A stretch of 6,297 nucleotides of DNA from Rhodospirillaceae bacterium. GTDB lineage: Bacteria > Pseudomonadota > Alphaproteobacteria > UBA9219. Positions 1-5,240 of this stretch are shown one piece after another. Both the position numbers and the translations under genes were made by a program. Below the pieces are notes generated by a model that saw only the letters and a program-made list of their open reading frames with translations, was not told where the DNA came from and did no database searches. The stretch is taken from assembly GCA_003486725.1 (NCBI GenBank), contig DNGD01000143.1, positions 1 to 6,297 of the forward strand, written 5' to 3'. Position 1 is the first letter of the stretch. Each line of letters begins with the position of its first letter.

Positions 1-441
1 TCCCTTTCCTCCGTAAATTATATAAAAAGTAACTCTCGCAACATCCTGTTTTTCAATACGGTCGATAAAAAAGCCCACTGGCTTTTTCCTAACAATGATC
101 AGGTGATTGTCAACGTTAGGTTCATTACGTATCCAGCAGGGGGCGTTCGGTTATCATCTGATTCGACCCAGCAAAAGGTCACAACCTCAATTTTGATTGC
201 CTCCGAAGATCGTGCGCCTTTAGCGGCGGGCAGCAAGCGCCTTCAAAATCTCTTCATCGCCCTGTCTGACGATTATAAACTGACGCCAGTTGTTGAGGGG
301 ATTGACAGCATTCTTGGTCATCATCAGACATCCGAGAACAATTTGCTAATATTCTATTTGACCAACGGCGCAGCCAAAGTGATCGATTATGATTTGGCGG
401 CACGTAAAGTCACCTCAGACACTCTGCTTACGGCGCAGTAA
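1..441 (+). CDS. Uncharacterised protein, C-terminal part (5' end outside window)
   Basis: The frame is open from base 1 to a TAA at 439-441, giving 146 residues with no internal stop, so the gene begins to the left of the window. A GTG at 103 lies inside the frame but is unlikely to be the real start, because the residues before it (RNILFFN near residues 14-20 and HWLFPNNDQ near 28-36) read as conserved protein. The pattern N-[IL]-LFF ... HWLFPxNxQ, later LLIFYLTNGAAKVIDYDL, resembles a group of uncharacterised proteobacterial proteins I recall only from memory. In those proteins a membrane-anchored N-terminus precedes a beta-rich soluble part. No catalytic motif, cysteine or membrane segment is visible in the portion present. 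Base composition is richer in A+T than the rest of the window (46 G+C in the first 120 bases). A small membrane-protein frame starts two bases after its stop. Coding status is fairly sure; function is unknown. Confidence 0.75.
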   Translation, partial: SLSSVNYIKSNSRNILFFNTVDKKAHWLFPNNDQVIVNVRFITYPAGGVRLSSDSTQQKVTTSILIASEDRAPLAAGSKRLQNLFIALSDDYKLTPVVEGIDSILGHHQTSENNLLIFYLTNGAAKVIDYDLAARKVTSDTLLTAQ

Positions 442-443
442 GG

Positions 444-575
444 GTGTGCAAAGATTGCGCCACGGTGTTCGTTGTGGTCGGTTTTACGCCCGCACTACTT
501 GCTTGGTTGGCGCTGATCGTGTCCACGGTTACGGGCGTCGTGATGATTATGGAACGCCGAAGCAAGGCCCCCTAA
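444..575 (+). CDS. Small single-pass membrane protein (43 aa), uncharacterised
   Basis: GTG at 444 opens a 43-codon frame ending in TAA at 573-575. The product starts VCKDCATVFVVVGF and has one long hydrophobic stretch from about residue 8 to 36, including FTPALLAWLALIVSTVTGVV. It ends in the basic tail MERRSKAP, as expected for a single-span inner-membrane protein with a positively charged cytoplasmic end. Two cysteines form a CxxC at residues 2-5. The start lies two bases after the stop of the upstream gene. The only Shine-Dalgarno-like bases (AAGG at 440-443) touch the start codon, so translational coupling (reinitiation) is more likely than independent initiation. Another GTG at 465 would give 36 residues and keep the membrane span. 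No ATG is available in this frame after the stop at 405-407. I do not recognise a family. The clean hydrophobic-plus-basic pattern and tight spacing argue for a real gene, but the short length leaves doubt. Confidence 0.5.
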   Translation: MCKDCATVFVVVGFTPALLAWLALIVSTVTGVVMIMERRSKAP

Positions 576-616
576 ACCGCTCCCAAACCCGCTTTCAGTT
601 ACAGATCGACCTTACT

Positions 617-642
617 GCCCCTCTGGAATGCCCTTCAGGGGC
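617..642. repeat. Short inverted repeat in the convergent intergenic gap
   Basis: GCCCCT at 617-622 is complementary to AGGGGC at 637-642, giving a 6-bp G+C-rich stem with a 14-base loop 41 bases after the small membrane-protein gene. No T-run follows on the plus strand, so by itself it is not a standard intrinsic terminator. It sits directly before the A/T-flanked hairpin at 645-669 and could help shape the 3' end of the plus-strand transcript. Confidence 0.3.
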
Positions 643-644
643 CT

Positions 645-669
645 AAAAAGGCATGCTACATGCGTTTTT
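645..669. terminator. Candidate bidirectional intrinsic terminator
   Basis: The arms GCATG (651-655) and CATGC (659-663) pair around a 3-base loop CTA. AAAAA (645-649) lies outside on the left and TTTTT (665-669) on the right, separated from the stem by one mismatched G on each side (650 and 664). The element therefore ends in a T-run on either strand. It lies between the plus-strand genes ending at 575 and the minus-strand gene ending at 839, where a shared terminator is expected. The stem is only 5 bp (10 bp counting the A/T arms across the mismatch), so the strength is uncertain. The rest of the gap (576-838) shows no convincing gene; a weak 5-bp TGGTT/AACCA pair near 803-820 is the only other structure noticed. 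Confidence 0.55.
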
Positions 670-838
670 CTGGGGTGTCAGCTAGGGGTATAGCGGCTGA
701 TTTCACCTCTATCACACGGCCTTTAAAACATGCCTAGCGCGCGTATTTTAGGGCGCCGAAAAAGGCTAGTTTTTGCACAGGATCGTGACGTCGTTGCGCG
801 GCTGGTTTAAAGTCTAACCAAAGCTGTCACAGAACGGA

Positions 839-3800
839 TCAATTGACCTTGACGTCCACGCGATCCATGTCACCCGAAGGAACATTCGCGCCCATGGGGC
901 GGACATCCACGCGGCTGCTGGCGATCCCCTTTGTGGTCATGAAGTCACGAATGGCCAATGCGCGGTTCAACGAGATGCGGCGTGCCTCACGCGGCGAGAT
1001 CGTGCCGTCGGTGTCGGAATAGGCCACAAGCGTGATACGCGCCCCGCCACTCTTCTTCATGATGACGACAAGTTGTTCGACAATCTCGACCGCATCGGAG
1101 TCCAGCTTGTCAGACCCGCGATCAAAGCTGATGCTCGATACGTCGGAATCCAGCACAAGGCGTGTTCCGGGAACGGGCTTGCCCTCGCTGTCGATGACGG
1201 GGGGCTTCAAGCCGGGAGGCGGCAAGACGCTGTCACGCTCAGGCGGCGGATTGAGCGGCTTTAACTCCGGTGGGAGTTCCGGCACATCGTCAGGAACCTC
1301 GGAAGCTGTTTCCAGTTTAGCCGCCGGCAAGGCCGAGGCTTCGGGCTTGTTCTCGACTTTCTTGGAAAGCTTCAAATCAGGAACCGTGCCGGGCTTCATG
1401 GCGGGCAACGCCTTGGATGAAAGCTGCGGTGTCACAAGACCAAGAGGCGCGGCCTTTGGCGCAGGCGCTTCGTCTGGGGAAGCCTTCTTCGATGGTGCAG
1501 GTTCCTTCGAGGGCGTTGTCATGGAAGGAATGGATTGTGTCGATGCTCCCTTGCCAGCCAACGGTGCAACGCAACTCACCGCGCCGCCGCCATTGGTGCC
1601 GGAGCAGCTCCATGTCCACGGGCCTTTGCCGCTCACGGCGCTGGAGATACCAGCAGCACACAAGGCTCCCTTGGGAGAGGTTAGTGTCGGCACACCGCTC
1701 GCCGCACCGCACATGCCGACAATCGGCGAAGGAGGTGTCAAAGGCGCGGTACAACTGACGGTCATGCCGCCATTTGATCCAAGGCATCCCCAATTCCAAG
1801 GCCCCTCGCCGCTCAGCGCCGTCGCAATACCCGACGTGCAAAGACCGGTTTCAGGAGCAGCATTCGCGGCCATACCACTCGACGAACCGCAGACGCCGTT
1901 AACAAGCGGTCCCGGAGGCGGTGGTGCCTGAGGAACTGTTGCCGCTGCCGTGCAGCTGCTGGCGATGCCGCCATTCAGACCGGAGCAGGTCCATGTCCAA
2001 GGCCCCTCGCCGTAAACCGCGCTGGGCATGCCCGTATCGCAAAGTTTCGTGTCCGGCATTTCTTTTGCCAAACCGGCGGCGGCTTCACCGCAAGAACCGT
2101 CAACTCTGGTTTGAGCCTGCGTTGAAGCGGAGCAACTGGCGCTGCCGCCGTTGCCGGAGCCAATGCAGCTCCAGAGCCACGGGCCCTCGCCCGATACCAC
2201 GGACGGTGTGCCGGAGGCGCACAGACCAGATGTCGGTGCTTCCTTGCGGACGGAGCCGTTCGCGCCACCGCAAGAGCCACTAACCGTCATCATCGCATCG
2301 CAATTCGCCTTGGCTTTTTTACCGCTGCAGGTCCATGTCCATGACTTGTTGAGTTTTACAGCGCTGGCCTTGCCCGCTTCACAAAGACCGGAGGTCGGTT
2401 TTTCGGCAAAGTTTTGTCCCGAAGCGCTGCCACACAGCGCGTCAGGTTTCGCCTCGACAACAGGTTTGGGGGTTACCGCAGACGCTTTGCTCAACGTTTC
2501 CTTGGCAGCAGCGCCCGTCGCAATCGGTGCGGTGCAAGAGGCGGAAGCCTCACCCAGCGAGCCGTTGCAGGTCCATTTCCAGTTTGTTTTAGCGTCCATC
2601 AAAACTTCGCCAGCAGAGCCCTTTTCGCAAAGGTCGGCCTTGGGCTCAGTCGCGGAAGAGGCTCCCGCCGCTTTGCCACAGGCACCCGCCGTCGGCGACA
2701 AGGTCGTGCATTGCGTCACGTGACCTGCATCGTCCGAGCAGCTCCATTTCCATGGGCCCACGCCCGTTACGTCGCTGGCTGTACCAGATGCGCAGAGTTT
2801 TTCAGATGGCTTGCTCAACGCTAGCGCTTCAGCAGCCTCGCCGCAACCGGTTACGGCGGCGACTTGTTCTTTGGTGCCCAAAGCCGCTGTGCAACTGACG
2901 GTTACACCGCCATTGTCACCAGAGCAGGACCAGTCAAACGGCCCCATTCCCGTCACGCGCGTCGGATTACCCGCCGTACAAAGACCCTCATTCGGGGCTT
3001 TGTCATACATGCTGCCATGCGCGATGCCACACACGCCGTCAAGCAAACGGGTGGCTTTGCAGGGAACGCTCGCGCCGCCGCTGCCGCCTTCACAAGACCA
3101 TGTCCAAGGGCCGTTACCTTCAACTATTGTTGGATCGCCAACGCTGCAAAGATTTTGCGAGGGCGTTTCGCGATGGCCGCGCGTCGAAGCATCGCCACAC
3201 ACGGCATTCTGTTTCAAGGGCGCAACACAAGAGGCCGCACCGCCGCCATGAAGGCCGGAGCACGTCCAGTTCCATGGCCCTTCGCCCGTCACCGCACTGG
3301 CAAAACCGGCGGTGCACAAGTCGCGCAGCGGCATGCTGTCAGAGCCTTTTTCATGTGCTTTTCCGCACAGCCCATCCGCTTTTAAAGGCGCGGTGCAAGA
3401 AGCGGCCATGCCACCGTTCAACCCGCTGCAAGCCCAAGTCCAGGGACCGCTGCCGTTCACACGGCTGGGAGTTCCTTTGGCGCAGAGAGCCGTCACAGGT
3501 TCACTTTGTGTCCCCTCACCCGCCGCAGTGCCGCACACGCCATCTTCAACAACGGCGCTCATAGGATCGGCTGTTATGCCGGTGCTTTTCACGTCTTTCT
3601 TCGCTGCGGCAGAAGCCACAGGCGCGGCGCAACTGACCGTCATGCCTCCATTACGTCCCTTACAGCTCCAGCGCCAAGGACCTTCGCCCAGCACGCTTGT
3701 CGCCTCGCCTTGCGAGCACAGATCGCCGGCGGGTTTGCCATCGGCAGCCAGCCCGTTCGACGCGCCGCATGATGCATCAACAGAAACGGCAAGATCGGGA

Positions 3801-5026
3801 ACAACCACAGCGCCTGTTTCCGGCGCAGATTTCAACGCGCTGGCCGAGATCGGCTCCTGCGCCATATCGGTGACAGCCGGAATGGCCGTTGCGGTTTGAC
3901 CCTGAACAGCGACCGAAGCGTTGGCGATCGGCGCGGCGCAGCTGTTGGACAGCCACACATCACGCGCGTCACCTGAGGGGCACGTCACGCGCGTTTCACC
4001 GACAATTTGACCGACAAAATGGGCAGGATAACCGGAATCACCGCATTCGCGTGTCCATTTGACAACGGACGGTTCGCAAGGCTTGGCAGATTTTGCAATC
4101 AGTTCCTGCGCGCGGTCGAAAGCCGATACCGGCGCGGGTTCGGCGTCAGCAGCCGCTGATACGGCGGATTCTTTCTGAGGTGCCGCTTTGGCGGCAGCTT
4201 CAGCCTTTTCATCGACGGGCTCGCCAAAGATGCTGCTGAACGGTTCGGAAACGCGATCAAAGAATCCTTTATCTTCAGCGACCGCTTCCAATGGCTTGGG
4301 TTCGGCGGATAGCTCAGTGGCTTTGGTTGAATCATCGGCCATCGGTTCGGCAGAGACACCCGCTGCGGCTTCTTTGGCCATTTCAGGCGGAAACACAATA
4401 TCCGTTGAGCCTGACTTCAGGGCGTCAGCTCCATCAGGAGAAACCCAACCCTTGGGTTCCTGTCCCGCGACGAAAGCAGCGTCCTTGTCCTTAAGCGGCA
4501 CGGCCAATGCGGCAGGGGTCTGACCGTTAAAGGTGATCGGCGGCAAAGATTCAGCCGATTTTGGCGCGGTCGGATCGATCGCTTCCATATCGGATTTGGG
4601 GATGTCGGTGTTCTGGCCGGATTTCTGCAACGCCGATTTCATTCCCTGAAGCATCATAATGCTGGCGGTGCTGCCCTGTTCGGCACTGATCTGGGGTGCT
4701 GTTGCTTTGGTATTGCTGGCCGTCGCGGACATCAGAGGCGCTTTTAAAGCACCACTCACGCGTGGAGCGACAAGGGGAGCCGTCGCTTTTTCCTTCGGCT
4801 TGGCTTTGCGCGGCAAGACCATATCACCGGCCTTAAGCGGCGTGTTCCACGTCATACCATCGGGCAAAACGCCCGTTTCGGGCGTAACGGCCGTGGTTTG
4901 GCCTTGATAGGTTTCAGTGGAAGAAACCGGCACTTGCGCCATGACGGACGATGGAGAAAACGCCGCAAACGCAAGCGCAAAACCCAAGGCCGTGAGGCTG
5001 ATCGAAGAACGAATGGACAAGGACAT
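839..5026 (-). CDS. Large exported multi-repeat cysteine-rich protein with C-terminal OmpA-like peptidoglycan-binding domain
   Basis: The gene encodes 1395 residues from the ATG at 5026. Order: signal peptide 1-30 (cleavage after VMA); a cysteine-free Ala/Pro/Lys/Glu-rich region to about 316; a lone four-cysteine segment 317-363; twelve four-cysteine repeats 420-1152; a Pro/Lys-rich linker to about 1290; and an OmpA/MotB-type domain 1291-1395. In that domain the family's peptidoglycan-binding pair is present as Asp1338 (AYSDTDG) and Arg1355 (ISLNRA). The repeats carry a GPWxWxC...NGG core that I recall from other bacterial secreted proteins, without a named family. Neither lipobox nor beta-barrel is seen, so a periplasmic or surface stalk held by peptidoglycan is the inference; its ligand is unknown. 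A GTG at 5062 would add 12 residues including Asp and Glu before the signal peptide, and has no clear ribosome binding site. The ATG has GGTGA 10 bases upstream and gives a normal signal peptide. The stop is TGA at 839-841. The gene lies 206 bases after secD, same strand, and probably has its own promoter, though none is obvious. Confidence 0.9.
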   Translation of the reverse strand: MSLSIRSSISLTALGFALAFAAFSPSSVMAQVPVSSTETYQGQTTAVTPETGVLPDGMTWNTPLKAGDMVLPRKAKPKEKATAPLVAPRVSGALKAPLMSATASNTKATAPQISAEQGSTASIMMLQGMKSALQKSGQNTDIPKSDMEAIDPTAPKSAESLPPITFNGQTPAALAVPLKDKDAAFVAGQEPKGWVSPDGADALKSGSTDIVFPPEMAKEAAAGVSAEPMADDSTKATELSAEPKPLEAVAEDKGFFDRVSEPFSSIFGEPVDEKAEAAAKAAPQKESAVSAAADAEPAPVSAFDRAQELIAKSAKPCEPSVVKWTRECGDSGYPAHFVGQIVGETRVTCPSGDARDVWLSNSCAAPIANASVAVQGQTATAIPAVTDMAQEPISASALKSAPETGAVVVPDLAVSVDASCGASNGLAADGKPAGDLCSQGEATSVLGEGPWRWSCKGRNGGMTVSCAAPVASAAAKKDVKSTGITADPMSAVVEDGVCGTAAGEGTQSEPVTALCAKGTPSRVNGSGPWTWACSGLNGGMAASCTAPLKADGLCGKAHEKGSDSMPLRDLCTAGFASAVTGEGPWNWTCSGLHGGGAASCVAPLKQNAVCGDASTRGHRETPSQNLCSVGDPTIVEGNGPWTWSCEGGSGGASVPCKATRLLDGVCGIAHGSMYDKAPNEGLCTAGNPTRVTGMGPFDWSCSGDNGGVTVSCTAALGTKEQVAAVTGCGEAAEALALSKPSEKLCASGTASDVTGVGPWKWSCSDDAGHVTQCTTLSPTAGACGKAAGASSATEPKADLCEKGSAGEVLMDAKTNWKWTCNGSLGEASASCTAPIATGAAAKETLSKASAVTPKPVVEAKPDALCGSASGQNFAEKPTSGLCEAGKASAVKLNKSWTWTCSGKKAKANCDAMMTVSGSCGGANGSVRKEAPTSGLCASGTPSVVSGEGPWLWSCIGSGNGGSASCSASTQAQTRVDGSCGEAAAGLAKEMPDTKLCDTGMPSAVYGEGPWTWTCSGLNGGIASSCTAAATVPQAPPPPGPLVNGVCGSSSGMAANAAPETGLCTSGIATALSGEGPWNWGCLGSNGGMTVSCTAPLTPPSPIVGMCGAASGVPTLTSPKGALCAAGISSAVSGKGPWTWSCSGTNGGGAVSCVAPLAGKGASTQSIPSMTTPSKEPAPSKKASPDEAPAPKAAPLGLVTPQLSSKALPAMKPGTVPDLKLSKKVENKPEASALPAAKLETASEVPDDVPELPPELKPLNPPPERDSVLPPPGLKPPVIDSEGKPVPGTRLVLDSDVSSISFDRGSDKLDSDAVEIVEQLVVIMKKSGGARITLVAYSDTDGTISPREARRISLNRALAIRDFMTTKGIASSRVDVRPMGANVPSGDMDRVDVKVN
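842..1156 (-). other. OmpA-like (OmpA/Pal/MotB) domain of the large repeat protein
   Basis: Residues 1291-1395 follow the OmpA C-terminal fold pattern. A first strand ISFDRGSDKLD is followed by the helix VEIVEQLVVIM, the strand ITLVAYSDTDG, and the long helix EARRISLNRALAIRDFM. Next come KGI, a strand RVDVRPMGAN, and a closing strand RVDVKV. By alignment in the mind with Acinetobacter OmpA (Asp271, Arg286), the diaminopimelate-contacting residues correspond to Asp1338 and Arg1355, both kept. The family's usual GHTD is AYSD here. The domain should bind peptidoglycan non-covalently in the periplasm. It contains no cysteine. Confidence 0.88.
1571..3769 (-). repeat. Twelve tandem four-cysteine protein repeats (C-X16-C-X17-C-X10-C)
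   Basis: Twelve copies run from residue 420 to 1152 of the large protein. From N- to C-terminus, first to last cysteine, they span 3629-3769, 3395-3535, 3227-3367, 3059-3199, 2891-3031, 2708-2845, 2534-2680, 2300-2434, 2132-2272, 1952-2092, 1751-1891 and 1571-1711. Nine of twelve (copies 1-5 and 9-12) have exact cysteine steps of 17, 18 and 11 residues. Copies 6, 7 and 8 deviate (last step 10; middle step 20; last step 9). The consensus is CGxAxG...P...LCxxGxxSxVxGxGPWxWxCxGxNGGxxxSCxAP. Where copies abut, the linker is ten residues between cysteines, so the period is 56 residues (168 bases). Longer linkers, Ala/Lys/Pro-rich, follow copies 1, 5, 7, 9, 10 and 11. DNA identity between copies is modest apart from the GPWxW region, so the array looks old and diversified at codon level. 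Four cysteines per copy suggest two disulfides each (inference). Confidence 0.95.
3938..4078 (-). other. Single divergent four-cysteine segment before the repeat array
   Basis: Residues 317-363 of the large protein contain cysteines at 317, 328, 349 and 363 (steps 11, 21, 14). Recognisable pieces are KWTRECGDSGYPAHFVG, RVTCPSG and VWLSNSC. It shares neither the GPWxW core nor the spacing of the twelve repeats, so it is a different small disulfide module or a very diverged relative. It is followed by an Ala/Val-rich spacer of about 56 residues before the first canonical copy. Confidence 0.6.
4937..5026 (-). other. Sec-type signal peptide of the large repeat protein
   Basis: From the ATG at 5026 the product begins MSLSIRSS, followed by a hydrophobic core (ISLTALGFALAFAAF) and a polar end with VMA before Gln31. 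This is a typical signal peptidase I site of the A-x-A/V-x-A type. There is no cysteine near the cleavage point, so it is not a lipoprotein. This signal places the 52 cysteines in the oxidising periplasm. Confidence 0.85.
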
Positions 5027-5036
5027 AGGCAACGCT

Positions 5037-5041
5037 TCACC
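5037..5041 (-). promoter_or_regulatory. Ribosome binding site deciding the ATG start of the large repeat protein
   Basis: Read on the minus strand, GGTGA occupies 5041-5037, inside GGGTGAAG (5042-5035), with 10 bases to the ATG at 5026. The competing GTG at 5062 is preceded by TTTACAACAGA, which holds no such match. This and the position of the signal peptide favour the ATG. Confidence 0.45.
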
Positions 5042-5111
5042 CAAGATAGAATCGCGATTCACTCTGTTGTAAAGGTTACGCGATCAATAGTCGATAGCAA
5101 TCAAGGTGATG

Positions 5112-5133
5112 GGCAAAATTCTTTTATTTTGCC
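5112..5133. promoter_or_regulatory. Perfect 8-bp inverted repeat upstream of the large repeat gene
   Basis: GGCAAAAT (5112-5119) and ATTTTGCC (5126-5133) are exact reverse complements separated by six bases. It lies 86-107 bases before the ATG at 5026 and 100 bases after the end of secD. No T-run follows the stem on either strand, so it does not read as a standard terminator. A dyad of this shape could be an operator for a dimeric regulator of the large gene, or a leader-RNA hairpin. I cannot name a regulator, and no convincing -35/-10 pair was found around it. Confidence 0.4.
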
Positions 5134-5211
5134 GATTTCCTGCGACTCCCGCGCAACGCTAAGGGGTATTTCGTGGCGGCCTGCCCCCAGCCGATTCGCC
5201 CCAAACCGCCT

Positions 5212-5240
5212 AAAAAACACCGTAAGATCGATCTAGATCG
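5212..5240 (-). terminator. Weak possible secD terminator: palindrome at the stop codon followed by six Us
   Basis: A perfect 12-bp palindrome CGATCTAGATCG (5229-5240) contains the secD stop codon TAG (5235-5233). Downstream on the minus strand, a run of six Ts lies at 5217-5212. The palindrome has no loop and the intervening ATCTTACGGTG is only weakly self-complementary to the upstream CCG, so hairpin formation just before the T-run is doubtful. It may reduce read-through into the large gene. It is listed because nothing else between secD and the next gene resembles a terminator. Confidence 0.25.

Noticed and set aside
389..646. An 85-codon plus-strand frame over the end of the first gene and the small membrane frame
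   Set aside because: The product is Arg-rich and without pattern. The competing frames give a conserved-looking C-terminus (to 441) and a clean membrane span (444-575).
723..775. CTAGC/GCTAG pair and GCC-A5-GGC followed by T5 as another terminator
   Set aside because: The stems are only 3-5 bp with poor geometry; weaker than the element at 645-669.
1377..1841. A 154-codon minus-strand frame within the large gene
   Set aside because: An out-of-frame shadow fully inside the convincing large coding sequence, with Arg/Cys-rich composition typical of a wrong frame.
1032..1931. A 299-codon plus-strand open frame opposite the 3' part of the large gene
   Set aside because: It is the mirror of the repeat gene: its apparent repeated motif (variants of QLHVHGPLP) is the reverse complement of the GPWTW repeats. 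The minus frame has a signal peptide, an OmpA domain and invariant cysteines.
2151..2723. Plus-strand 190-codon open frame inside the repeat region
   Set aside because: Antisense shadow of the repeat array with no domain or plausible initiation region.
1571..3769. CRISPR array or DNA-level satellite repeat
   Set aside because: The period of about 168 bases, the variable linkers, the low DNA identity and the intact reading frame show a protein repeat.
3312..3899. Plus-strand 195-codon open frame inside the repeat region
   Set aside because: Same mirror effect of G+C-rich coding DNA; its periodic motifs are the complements of repeats 1 and 2.
5027..5062. GTG at 5062 as the start of the large gene
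   Set aside because: It would put 12 residues including Asp and Glu before the signal peptide, and it lacks a clear ribosome binding site; the ATG at 5026 is better on both points.
4898..5236. Plus-strand 112-codon frame crossing the gap between the large gene and secD
   Set aside because: Basic, low-information product overlapping the signal peptide region antisense; no ribosome binding site or recognisable pattern.
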